From: Hygrophila difformis
Taxonomy: Eukaryota > Streptophyta > Magnoliopsida > Lamiales > Acanthaceae
Direction: 5' to 3'
DNA: 64,000 nt
NCBI GenBank assembly: GCA_030278955.1
Contig: JAOANR010000006.1
Coordinates: forward strand, 52,976,915-53,040,914
In this document: positions 19,846 through 30,989 of the stretch, one piece after another
How the letters are laid out: every line of letters starts with the position of its first letter
Position numbering within the stretch: position 1 is the stretch's first letter
The notes under the pieces: generated by a model
What the model saw: the letters and a program-made list of their open reading frames with translations, nothing else
Databases searched by the model: none
What the model was told of the DNA's origin: nothing
Position numbers and translations under genes: made by a program

Positions 19846-22514
19846 GATTCTTATCTCTTTCAATTCCCAAAAATTCTGATTTCTAATCCTCCATTATATT
19901 GCATCATTCACGTCTTAACCCCACGGGTTAAGATGTAATACCCTAGATTGCAATATAAGGCGTTATGCTGTCGAAATTTTGATTCTCCATTCTCTCACTT
20001 AAATAATTGAACCCTTAAATCAATAATTAAAGATCATGATTAGCAATAATTAAGGTCAATAATTACCATGATTAAAGGATTTTTGTTCAATTCTCAATAA
20101 AATATTTTTCTATAAACAAAACCTTAATGCCTTAAGCAGATAATCCAGACTGTATTTAATTATAGTGTGAAGGGTTATTAAAGTCATTAATTATGGATTA
20201 ATTCCATAACCTTGCATGAGAAACCAATGTCTCTCATACAAGGCACCCTCTTTTATTTTATTTATTTTTCATTTTTCATTTTGTCTTTTCGTGATGTGTG
20301 AATGAAGTGTAAAAGATATTACAGAATAATGTCGGCGAACGGTCCTTTCACTGGGAAATTAAGTAGCCCGTAGTCTGAATATTAATTACTGTTTGTTAGT
20401 TTGCATGATTTGGATAATCATTAACGAGGTCAGGCGAACGGTCCTTTTATCGGGAAATGAAGTAGCCACTCAGTTAGTTACTGTCCAAATACAGTTTTAT
20501 TTTCTTTATCTTAATTTCCAAACCCAAATTCCAATATGTAATATAAGTTGGTTAATATCTGTCAATATTAGCTGATGAGTATTGCAGAGAGGAAGCATGT
20601 AGGTTTTTATCTGAATTTGCAGACAGTAGAGGCCCAACTGGTAGCGACACTGCCATTATAGGGTTTCTGTTGTCTAAATTCACTCCATCCGAGTAATTGG
20701 GAAACTGGACAGCAGATGTTTGCAATCCACCTGATTACACTGCCACCACTTTTGGCCTCACGACCACTACATATCTGTGTCCCACATTCTGTCTAAACCC
20801 ACCTTTATATTTGGGTTAATTAATTTTACACTTCCATATATCCTTATGCATGATATTATTATGTAACTACTGTGGTCTGTAATATCTTGGGATCCTTCCC
20901 TTGGACATTAGAAGTCCAGATTTAAACAGATATTGCATACAGTATTAAATTTCCAACAAAAATTCATTTATAAAATCCGGATCTAAGTAAGGGATAAATT
21001 CCTCAGTTATGACTAGTTCATATTCAGTCAAGGGTTAAATTTTGGGGAATTAGAAACAGAGTCAGCGATTAGGTCTCTTCTAGACTGAAAGGGTCTGGGT
21101 ACTTATTGAGAGTCTAGTACCTGTTTAGGGAATGATTTTCAAATCTATTATTTTCCAAAAATGCTATGTGTTGGGAATTTAGTCTTAACTATCATACCGA
21201 GATGGGATCCACTTGGATTCAAATATAGTGTGACAGATAATTCTAAAGGAACAATACACAGGCCTTGGTTATTTTCTAAGATAGGGTTGAGTTCCTTTCA
21301 ACTGCTATCCTCTTCTGCCAAAGCCTATTCTTGAGTCCTGAGTGAGTGCATCCGGAACGAACTAATTAATTAGTTCATTTCATTAGTTTGTATTTCATAA
21401 TCACCCGGAAGGAAGTGAACACTACGAGCGGTTCACTGAGAGTCGGGAATTCTTGATCCACGTCCGGTCGTTCTGACTGGAGGCTTTCTTTCACTACCAG
21501 TACAAAGCTTTTGAAACTTCCGAGTGATAGGTTTTAACTGCTTCCTTTACTGTTTTCTTTACTGCTTTTCTTTAACTGCTTTTATAGAGGTCACTCGGAT
21601 GCGTCACTAGATCTTCTAACTGCTACTAGGACTGAGAGTTAAGGGATAATTCAGACTTATTTGTAGACTTTGGGTGTGACATGGGGGAATGATAGCAGTA
21701 CTTGGCACTTCAACTAATGATTTTTCGGGTGTTGCTTGTCCACCACAGATGAAATAACATACCCTGGCCGGGGCAGTTATGAATCTGTGGTATCTTAGAA
21801 TTTGTGGTCTTGAGAACATGTAAACTCATACTGTAAGTACCTGTCTGTTAAAGGGAACATAGTACTGAGAGCATGAGAACTAGCTATCTGACAGGATTAT
21901 CCCAAACGAAGATCTGCGTATAAAAATGGAAGTTTAATCATGCTTTATCTAAATCTTGTCCAATCTTTATTTTTTTCTCCCTGTCCATTCTGTCATCATT
22001 TTGAATCAGCTTCATAGCTAGTATAGCTTAGATTACGGCTTTCCTAGAATAATTTTATTGCTTCCACAGGGTAAATTTACCTGCTTTTTAGGCCTAATTT
22101 TAATTGCTTTTTAGCTTAAACTTATCTGCATTCTAGAATAGGATTTTATATGCACAGAATAACTTTAATTGCTTCCATAGTTTAGTTTGAATTCAGTAAA
22201 GTAGTTGTTAGTCAACTTCTCAAACTGATTCGAGTAACCGAGTTGAAAATCTTGTAAAATGGCGTGGGACCTGCTTCCATCGCACATCCTCCAATGAACG
22301 ATCCGGACTTACCTACAAATTATTGTAATTTTTGACACCGTGCGCTTTCGGGCCACAGTTTCTTAACACGAGTAATAAAAACGTGACAACCTATACATAT
22401 ATCCCTAATCCCAACTCCGTATTCATAAATCGATTTTCATTAAATAAAATCAAGACCGGGATTCTTTTTATTTCGAAAATACTCGTGCGGGAAATTGTCA
22501 AAAGTTTCATATCT

Positions 22515-22684
22515 CATATTTTGAAACTTATTATTATTATTCCGGACTCAATATTTAAAATGTCTTTAAATCTTTTAAGTACCCATAAGCCTTGCATCTC
22601 CTTGGCGAGCTCGAAACGTCGTGTCTTGCTAGGGAGGTGTGGCGGTGGCATCCCGGCCTGGGTTATCAAATCCGGGGTGTTACA
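22515..22684 (+). repeat. E1 5' LTR, segment 3 (3' end)
   Basis: The last 170 bases of the LTR end in GGGGTGTTACA, the inverted partner of the TGTAATACCC start. The motif GTGTCTTGCTAGGGAGGTG is shared by every gypsy LTR end in the window. Confidence 0.9.
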
Positions 22685-22687
22685 AGT

Positions 22688-22700
22688 TGGTATCAGAGCC
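22688..22700 (+). promoter_or_regulatory. Primer binding site, initiator tRNA-Met (E1)
   Basis: TGGTATCAGAGCC starts 3 bases after the LTR end and is complementary to the 3' end of plant initiator tRNA-Met, the usual primer for many plant gypsy and copia elements. Equivalent sites lie at 29734 and, on the minus strand, at 45420-45408. Confidence 0.92.
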
Positions 22701-22719
22701 CGGAATATATTTTTAAAGC

Positions 22720-22792
<73 letters not shown>

Positions 22793-22793
22793 T
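22720..22793 (+). repeat. (ATT)n microsatellite
   Basis: About 24 uninterrupted ATT triplets directly follow the primer site in the E1 leader. They produce meaningless poly-Ile or poly-Leu open frames. Confidence 0.95.
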
Positions 22794-23107
22794 TGACACC
22801 ATTATTTTAAAACTTAGCATTATTTTTAAATGTATCACTTCTAAAACCACTAGTTTTACTTTTAGCCCAAAAATTTATTTTTACGTAGCCCAATATTTTA
22901 GCCAAAGAAATATTAAAATTTTTGGTCCAATATAGAGACCCAACTTTTATTATTACCCATGTAGTAAATTTATTTTAAACACATGGATAAATTAAATTTT
23001 TAATTGGGGAGGGAACTTGCACCTGCATTGCGTGTAGATTTAAATTCATACATATCTAATCTTGCCTAAAAACATATTCTAAATCTAACCTACCTTGTTA
23101 ACATTAA

Positions 23108-23632
23108 ATGGCCGCACCAAACGTAAACATGATCAAACTTCTAATGAGATTGATTGTAGCATACCTCGAGTCCCCTCAAAACGTGAACAACTTCAGACTA
23201 AGGGTAGAACAAATGGAGGCTAACCTGGGCCACCTAACTAATCTGAGAGAAGCCGGACATCAAGATCTGACCCAACTCCAGATTCAAGTCAACGAACTCC
23301 AGACCCGCGAGACTGAGCTCCGGACCCAGATTGACGGCATAGAGACTCAAGCAGGGATCTTGGGAAATGAACTGATTAACCTGACTGCTACCTTGTTCCC
23401 ACATGCCCCTTTTAGCCCAGGAGCTCCTCCCGTAGCTAGCCCGTTGCTGATCCTGCCGCTGCCCCTGCAGCCGCCCCTCTTCCAGTTGCCGCCGTTGATC
23501 CTGCTTCTGCTGCTGGGCCAATTGGCCGGCAAGCCCAGTGTTCCATGGACCCCTTGGCACGGGCACGATTGAGGATTCGAGTGATGAGGATGACCCCATG
23601 GAGGATCCGGCCACCTACCCTCCCCAGGCTTA
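23108..23632 (+). pseudogene. ORF0: small leader ORF between primer site and gag (E1)
   Basis: The frame starts MAAPNVNMIKLLMRLIVAYLE and is predicted helical with heptad-like spacing of Leu/Ile up to residue 85 (coiled coil). A Pro/Ala-rich stretch and an acidic end follow (SSDEDDPMEDPAT). The last part is in another frame, so there is one frameshift near 23450. Homologues follow the primer site in E4 (30165) and E5 (45089, minus). About 160 residues. I do not recognise the family; it precedes gag, whose start is at 24008. It may be an accessory protein or a leader retained for RNA reasons. Confidence 0.7.
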
Positions 23633-24007
23633 GGGATTATTGATTCATTATTCCTATTGTTCTCTTTTCTATTTTCCGAACTATTCTTAGCATTGTGATT
23701 CCTATAGCTTGTACCGAATAAAGTTCCCTATTAAGCAATAAATTCACAAGCATCTATTTTATACACAATCTTTATATTTTATTTCGTTGAAACTCAACCA
23801 AACAAGGGTACCTCGAACCCTAAATCCTAAAACCTAGGGTCTCAACGTTTCGACCCTCGTACCCTTAACGTAAACAACTAAATAAATAAATACGAATCCT
23901 AAACGATTCCTAGTAGACGCCGCTCGATTTAATAAATCATTTTCTTCCAACACTCTATCAAATCCTCCGAACTCTAATCTTCTTCGTGCTCATATGTTTA
24001 AAACAGA

Positions 24008-27000
24008 ATGGCACCTAGAGGGCGACCAAGGACCTTACCTACCACTCCCAACACCCACGAGGTGCCAAGGCAACCTGATGAACAGGCACCTAACGTCGAA
24101 GCACCAAACCCAGCGGAAGGGCAAATGAGGAATATGGAGGAACTACTGGTCGCACTTGGCAATGCCTACGTTAACCAGGGCTGGGCTGCCGCTGCACCAC
24201 CGTCGGAAGCAAGGATCAATTACTTGGCGGCGGTGAAACCCTACCGACCTCCCTACTATGTCGGTGAGGAAGACCCAGCTAAGCTAGAGGAGTGGTTAAG
24301 GACCTTTGACAAATTACTGAATGCGGTAAGGTGCCCGGAGGGAGAGAAGGTTCACGTGGCTTTGTACTATCTGGGCGGCGAGGCCGACGACTGGTGGCAA
24401 GCTGCCTAGGGAAAACTTAGCGAAGACGACGAACCTTACTCATAGAACGAGTTTATGGAGTTACTTAGGGAGCGCTTCTACCCTATGAGCACTAAGGCAG
24501 CACTGTACGAAGAGTTCTCATCCTTGAAACAAGGGGAAAAATCTGTTCAGGAATATTATGCTCGGTTTAAGGAATTGGTGAGATTCGCGCCTCGGATGGT
24601 ACCCACAGACGGGGAGAAGGTGCAGAAATTTGAAATGGGACTGAACTTGTCAATTGGGGAGGTGATCACCGGAGTTAACTATCCGGACCTACAAGCTGTC
24701 TACGATCGTGCGGTAGCAGTCGCGCGAGTGCAACAGCTAAAGAGGAAGGCTGTTGGGGAACCTAGCCGAGGGGCACAAGGACCGGACAAAAGTAACAGAG
24801 ACAACAGGACTGGCAACACTACTGGTGGGGACAACTTTCGGGGAGGCCCGAACATGAATATTCAAAACAACAGTGGTTGGAATCTCAACCAAGGAGGACG
24901 AGTGCCACCGTGTCCGAGGTGTGGCAGGACGCATCTGGTGAGGAGATGCCCCCAGGTGGGCGAATGTTTCCGGTGCGGCCGTATTGGCCACCGGAGGGAG
25001 GAATGTCGAACCTGACTCGAGAACATCACGAAGAGAGAAGATTTGGTCACTAGACCTAATGAGCCATTCAACCAAGGAGGCAGGAACGACAACAATCATG
25101 GATATCAGCCTCCTCAGAATCCGAACCAGCGCCCGCCAAACCAGCAAAAAAATCCAAATCCGAATCAGAACCAGCCGGCAAATCAAGGGAGGCCGATGGG
25201 AAGGTTGAACGTGATCAATCAGGCTGATATACCCGCGCAGGGTGATGTAATGGCAGGTATTTTTCATGTCCTAAGTACTCCACTTAGAGTTTTATTTGAC
25301 TCCGGAGCCAGTTGTTCCATTATATCTTCGAGAGTTGTATCTGGACTAGATCTACCTAAGTGCGAAATGATTAGCTTAGGAATCCAACTGCCTTCTGGAG
25401 AAGTAATAGCATGCTCTAAGCGTTACAACGGAATACCTGTAGTAATAAAAAACGTAGAGTTTTTCGCGAACTTGGTAGAGTTTAACGTCAGAGACTTTGA
25501 CGTCATACTAGGGATGGATTGGCTAACTCGATATAAGGCCATGATCGAATGCCAAAAGCAAAAGATCACGCTGTCAAAGAGTAGGGGGAAGAGAGTCATC
25601 TTCTACTCCCAATCCCCTAAAAAGTCTAACAAGATAGTCAACGCCCTCAGGTTATGTAGCTTAATGCGGAAGGGTTACGCGTTATATGCGTGCTATATTC
25701 ATAACCTTGAAGCTGAAGGAATCAAGGTAGACAACATTCCGGTGGTGAGGGAATACCCGGATGTATTTCCTTAAGACATTCCCGGCATGCCACCTGAGAG
25801 AGATCTTGAATTCACCATAGATCTCATTCCGGGAATGGAACCTGTCTCAAAAGCTCCTTACCGCATGGCGCCACTGGAAATGAAGGAACTAAAGGAACAA
25901 CTCGAGGAGTTCTTGGAGAAGGGATACATTAGGCCGAGCACGTCCCCATGGGGAGCACCGGTCTTATTTGTTAAGAAGAAAGACGGGGGTTTACAACTGT
26001 GCATTGATTATAGAGGACTTAATCAAGTCACCGTCAAGAACAAGTACTCGTTGCCCAGAATCGAAGATTTGTTCGACCAACTGAGGGGAGCTGCAGTATT
26101 CTCAAAGATCGACATGCGTTCTGGATATCACCAATTGAGGATCGCCGAGAAGGATATCCCAAAGACGGCGTTCAGGACTCGCTACGGACACTACGAGTTC
26201 ACGGTGTTATCTTTCGGGCTAACTAACGCCCCAGCCATGTTCATGAATCTTATGAACAATGTATTTCAGGAATTACTGGATCAATGCGTGGTAGTGTTCA
26301 TAGATGACATCTTGATCTACTCGAAAAGCGAAGAAGAACACTCCGAGCACTTACACAAAGTGTTAGGGATCTTACGAGTAAATCAACTGTATGGCAAGCT
26401 GTCCAAATGCGACTTCTGGTTAAGGGAAGTTGCTTTTCTTGGGCATATAGTATCCGCCAACGGAGTGGCAGTAGACCCGGCAAAGATCTCGGCAGTGACC
26501 GAGTGGGTGCCACCGAAGAATCCAACGGAGATAAGAAGTTTTCTTGGACTGGCGGGGTACTATAGGCGATTTGTAAAAGATTTCTCGAAAATCGCACGCC
26601 CGTTGACCCAGCTGTTGAAGAAAGGGGCGAAATACGACTGGACCAGTGAGTGTGAGACCGCATTCCAAGACTTGAAGAAAAGACTTACCACAGCGCCAGC
26701 ATTGGCGTTACCATCAGAGGATGGTGACTTCGAGGTGTACAGCGATGCCTCGAAAGAGGGATTAGGATGCGTACTGATGCAGGATCAAAGGGTTATAGCA
26801 TACGCATCGCGTCAACTAAAACCACACGAAGAGAACTACCCGACACACGACTTAGAACTGGCCGCAGTCGTGTTCGCCTTAAAAATATGGAGACATTATC
26901 TCTATGGACGGAAATGTCGGATGTTCACCGACCATAAGAGCCTCAAGTATATATTCACGCAAAAAGAGCTGAATTTGAGGCAAAGAAGATGGTTGGAACT

Positions 27001-27189
27001 GATTAAGGATTATGACCTGGAGATTTCTTATCAAGAAGGAAAAGCCAACGTAGTTGCCGATGCCTTGAGTCGAAAGACTCAACATGTGGCAAATTCACTT
27101 GTGATACCAGCCGAGTTGTACAGAGACTTGGCAAGACTAAGTCTAGAGTTGGTACATCCTGGCACAGTAAACGAATTCGTCAACGTGAT
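24008..27189 (+). pseudogene. Gypsy gag-pol polyprotein (E1), cut in integrase
   Basis: A single reading frame from ATG 24008. Gag: capsid region with DPAKLEEWLRTFDKLL and LRERFYPMSTKAA. Nucleocapsid: zinc knuckle CFRCGRIGHRREEC near 24965, preceded by CPRCGRTHLVRRC. Protease: LFDSGASCSII (25290). Reverse transcriptase: [20 protein letters not shown] and [11 protein letters not shown] (26290). RNase [15 protein letters not shown] to VVADALSRK. The frame ends in the integrase N-terminal region at 27189, where an LTR starts. There are four in-frame stops (24407, 24443, 25013, 25772) and no frameshift seen. At least three of the four look like G:C to A:T changes, as expected from methylated DNA. 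This is the only near-complete pol in the window and a plausible model of the autonomous helper. Confidence 0.93.
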
Positions 27190-27750
27190 TGTAATACCCG
27201 AGAATTTTCCAACATAAAATAAATACAATAAATAAAATAAATAAATAAATAAATAAAGATAAGGAAATGAGAAATGAAATTTAACTTAAAAAGGAATTAA
27301 AGGAAGTTAATTAAAGGAATCAAAATTCCGAGAACCCGGGAAGCCGAAGACAATTAAATCGAATAAATGGTTACATGGAAACCCAACACCGATGGACTCA
27401 ATAACTCAAGTCCAAATGTAAATTTAGATCCGAATAAAATTAAGATAGGAAATCGGAGCCCGAAAATATCCCGAAAATCCGAATCCGAGAACATAGAGGG
27501 ATGGAAGTCCGAAAGAGAGGAGGAAATGCCCGACGGATCGCACGACCCGGCCCAGACCGCAGCCTGGACCGAGGCCGCGCGGTGGCCGCGCGCCCATAAG
27601 GGAAACACCGCGCCAAGTGCGCGCCACGCGACAGAATCGGCCGTTGCGAGATTCACTCGCCCGAATCCGGATTTTCCGACTTCGGTTGAACACCTTGCGG
27701 CTCAAGACTCACACAAGGCTGACCTTGGACGTCCCTAGGTCATGTCTATC

Positions 27751-27760
27751 TATAAATAAC
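27751..27760 (+). promoter_or_regulatory. TATA box in E4 5' LTR
   Basis: TCTATAAATAAC lies about 560 bases into the LTR and 110 bases after the CGCG-rich block. E6 has the mirror site (CTATAAATAACCC, minus, near 55550). It implies that the hairpin array at 29117 lies in the transcribed leader. Confidence 0.65.
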
Positions 27761-29116
27761 ACCTCTTGGAAGCCCCGAACATTTTTCAAAATCCTAGGAT
27801 ACTCTCTATACACAAAACCCTAGATCCGGAAGTTGTCGGAGGCACAAAACCGAACAAGGGGACTGACTTGGACGAAAATTGGGAGCCTTTGATCGTCGGG
27901 GTAAGATCCGATCTATTCTTGTCCATTCTTTTCCCGTTCTTGATGCAAAACGAGTCCTAATTCGATCTTTTCCTATTCTAAACCCCCGATCGGGATCGAG
28001 AACGAAGAACCCGACGAACGGAGAAGATAAACGGTGGACTGGAAGCCACGCCTCCGAAATCGACGTTCCCGGACGACTAGAAATCTGTAAGTTGACACTT
28101 ACATGGTTTTGGGAGTAGTTAAAATATTTCAATCTAAAAGCTTAATCAAAACTTTCGAAAATCTGTCAACACGTAATTTCTACCGGCGCAGCGATTTTGT
28201 CCAATTTTTCCAAACCCTTAAAAGTCTTCAAACGAGAAAACTTAAAACACGAAAAACGTTTCTAAGACATAGATCTATCTACTGTAAAAATTTCATAATG
28301 TTTCATCATGTTTTGATATCCGAAAATGACCGTGAACAGACCTGCCTTCGATTTAGATCTTGAAACGGTGATAGATTCTTTATCCGAACTTGAGGTTGAT
28401 TTTTACCTTAGATCTAGATCGATCTAGGATTGGTGTTGAACATAAGAATTGTAGATCTATGAATTTAGAACATCCCTGTAAATGTTTAGAATTTTTCGTT
28501 GAGATTTAAACCTCCGAACCTGAGCCGATCCGTTCTACGTTCATACCGAAATCAAGAACCTTGACAGAAATTAGTTTCGAACTTGAGCTGAAGATTAACC
28601 TCTGATCAGATGAGAATTGGGCTTTGAGTTCTAAATGAAAGTTGTAGATAATCATCTTAAAAATCATCTTGTAAAATTTTATCAAATTTGGAGTTAGTTT
28701 GCTATGGTAGATCTTGAAATCTTGAAACTGATGCGAAGAAACTCGAACAGATTATCACCCTGTTAAAGATTGACGTTTTTCACCTACTTCCGTATCTCGG
28801 ATTGAAAAACGTAAAACATCAAACGTGTTCCTCTCTGTGTTTTGGAGTCACCGGTCAAATTTCAGAATTTTTGGACTTAAACTCGATTTTTAATGAATTT
28901 TGAAGTAAACTGTGGTTGACCGAGTCAAATGTTGAAAATCTTGTTGAAAAAGGATTTCAAATGATATCGGAGCGAATAGCATCCTGAAATAGTATATTTT
29001 GAGAAACTTACTAAATTTGAGAAATTGGCCTTTAAGGTTTAAATGAGTGGAAACTCCTTTGAAATGAAATACATAAACAAACATTTTTGAAATCCCGTTA
29101 TGACTAGTTTGAGCTT

Positions 29117-29335
29117 TCTACGTAGAGGGTGAGTGCTCCATCGGGTGCCCCTCTAGCTTTTTGCTTCGTGCCTAAACGGACGAGAGTGACCTATGTAGGG
29201 GGTGAGTGCTCCATCGGGTGCCCCTCTAGCTTTTTGCTTCGTGCCTAAACGGACGGGAGTAATCTACGTAGGGGGTGAGTGCTGTGCAGGGTGCCCTCCT
29301 AGCTTTGCACATCGTGCCTGATTGGACGATGGTGT
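29117..29335 (+). repeat. Class B hairpin array in E4 5' LTR (three units)
   Basis: Three tandem units of about 80 bp. Each has a long-arm hairpin (TAGAGGG ... CCCTCTA, or TAGGGGG variants with one G.U) and a short one (TTCGTGCC ... GGACGAG in units 1-2, ATCGTGCC ... GGACGAT in unit 3). The stem changes compensate between units. A single related unit lies in the 3' LTR at 36424-36500. Confidence 0.85.
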
Positions 29336-29733
29336 TGAACATGAGAAACTGTGCCAAAACGGCGAGAGAAACTTGACTACGAATAAAATCTTGATACTCG
29401 GCTAGGGATTAACGGGAAAAATTAAAAGACTTGAATGTTTCTTTCCCTTATTTAAATTATGCTCTTAAATTATGTTCTACAATCATTTGGTGTGTTTGCT
29501 TTCTCAATCATGTCGGCCCCATTTTTATTATTTTCGCTGCGACATATTATTATTACTATTATGTGTGGATGAGACTACATCATTATTTTTAAATAAATTC
29601 CGGACTTGTTTTAAACTCTTTTCAATACCCATAGCCTTGCATCTCTTTAGCAAGCTCGGAGAATCCGTGTCTTGCTAGGGAGGTGTGGCGGTGGCATCCC
29701 GGCCTGGGTTATCAAAATCGGGGTGTTACAAGT

Positions 29734-29746
29734 TGGTATCAGAGTC
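29734..29746 (+). promoter_or_regulatory. Primer binding site, initiator tRNA-Met (E4)
   Basis: TGGTATCAGAGTC starts 3 bases after the LTR end; one C-to-T change relative to E1. Confidence 0.88.
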
Positions 29747-30164
29747 CGGAATATTTTAAAACTATTATTTTAAAGAGCCCGGAATTTATTTTAAAGTTAC
29801 TATTATTATTTTTAAACTATTATTTTTTAAACCTAGTATTATTTTTAAATTTATTTATTTTTAAAACTACTAGTATTTTTTGAGCCAAAAGTTTTATTTA
29901 CTTAGTGCAACATTTTTAGCCCAAATATTTTGGCCCAATACCCATGTTTTTGTTACCTTATTCCAAATTATTATTTTCGGCCCAATATAGAAGCCCAACT
30001 TTTTAATTACTATAATCCATGAACTAAATTTAATTTAAAAACACATTACGTTAAATTTTTATTTGGGGGGATTGCATATGCATATTTCATATAGATTTAA
30101 ATTCCCGCATATCTTAACTTTGCTCGAAACGTGTTCTAACTCTAACCTCTCTTGTTGACATTAG

Positions 30165-30686
30165 ATGGCCGGACAAAACGCGAACACGATCAACCTTATG
30201 ATGAGATTGATCGACGCATATCTCGAAACACCACAAATTGTAAACAATTACAAATTGTGCTTAGAACAAATGAAGGCTAACATGGCCCACCTAGCGAATC
30301 TGAGGGAAGCGGATCAACCCGACCTGACCCAACTTAAGGTCCAAGTCGACGAACTCTAAGCCCGCGAGGCTGAACTCCGGGCCAAGAGTAATGACATAGA
30401 GACACAAGTAGGGAACTTGGAAGATGAGCTGATTAACCTGACCGATGACTTGTTCCCACATGCCCCTTATAGCCCAGGAGCTAATCCTGCCGCTGACCCC
30501 GTTGCTAACCCCGCCGCTGTCCCCGTCGCCGCTCCTCTTCCTGTTGCCGCCGCTGATCCTGCTCTGGCTGCTGGGCCCAATTGGCCAGCAAGCCCCGTGT
30601 TCCATGGACCCCTTGGCATGGGCACTATTGAGGGTTCAAGTGATGAGGACGACCCCATGGAGGATCCGGCCACCTACACTCCCTAG
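30165..30686 (+). pseudogene. ORF0 of E4
   Basis: Begins MAGQNANTINLMMRLIDAYLE, homologous to the E1 and E5 leader ORFs. A TAA at about 30357 interrupts the coiled-coil part. The rest stays open to the acidic end (GSSDEDDPMEDPATYTP, stop near 30686) with an Ala/Pro/Val/Asp-rich middle. It is the only sense-strand protein upstream of the cassette in E4, because gag is missing. Function unknown. Confidence 0.7.
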
Positions 30687-30989
30687 ACTTAGGAATCTTT
30701 TGTCGCATTATTCCTATTATTACCGTTCCTATTTCCCGAACTATTCCTAGCTTTGCGATTCCTACAGCTTGTATCGAATAATGTTTTTCTATTAAGCAAT
30801 AAATTACAAGCAATTATATTATATTCTCTTATTTAATGTACCCCAAATATATATTTTAAAATTGCTTTCTACATCCAAACACCTGGTGGGGTTCAACCAA
30901 ACAAGGGTACAAGGTATTAATAAGCAAACAACACATATATAGAAATAACAATCAAACAGGGGTACCTCAAACCCTAAACCCTAAAATGC

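Larger units (their letters stand above)
17905..22509 (+). mobile_element. Long LTR-like insertion (solo LTR type), copy 2
   Basis: It starts TGATAATGGCC and ends AAAAGTTTCA, with a perfect target duplication TATCT (17900-17904 and 22510-22514). It is 4.6 kb long, in the same family as 361-6268 but lacking the C-rich and purine-rich blocks. TATA box at 18662, palindrome clusters on both sides of it, and an AT-rich non-coding remainder (19850-22300) colinear with copy 1. It sits in the E1 LTR near its 3' end. No gag, pol or second terminus is visible. Confidence 0.82.
8680..27189 (+). mobile_element. Ty3/gypsy chromovirus-like element E1, 5' LTR to RNase H, with nested insertions
   Basis: E1 starts TGTAATACCCG after the left target copy TGGAC (8675-8679). 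Its 5' LTR is in three pieces (8680-9466, 16323-17904, 22515-22684), together about 2.54 kb, split by a LINE and by LTR-like copy 2. The internal part has a tRNA-Met primer site (22688), ORF0 (23108) and a one-frame gag-protease-RT-RNase H, ending in the integrase N-terminal part at 27189 where another LTR begins. The integrase core, chromodomain and 3' LTR are not present in recognisable form. Total own sequence is about 7 kb. The primer site and the chromodomain of its relatives point to the Tekay/Del type of chromovirus. Confidence 0.88.
27190..29730 (+). repeat. E4 5' LTR (subfamily with class B hairpins)
   Basis: 2541 bp, TGTAATACCCGAG to GGGTGTTACA, inserted directly after the E1 integrase coding end. 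Features in order: CGCG-rich block (27560-27640), TATA box, AT-rich leader without genes, class B repeats and the conserved LTR end. Its first 400 bases match the minus-strand E6 LTR best. Confidence 0.88.

Noticed and set aside
22688..22700. tRNA-like sequence TGGTATCAGAGCC
   Set aside because: Only the 13-base primer complement is present; there is no tRNA body or cloverleaf.
22592..22810. Poly-Ile and poly-Leu open frames
   Set aside because: Translation of the ATT microsatellite.
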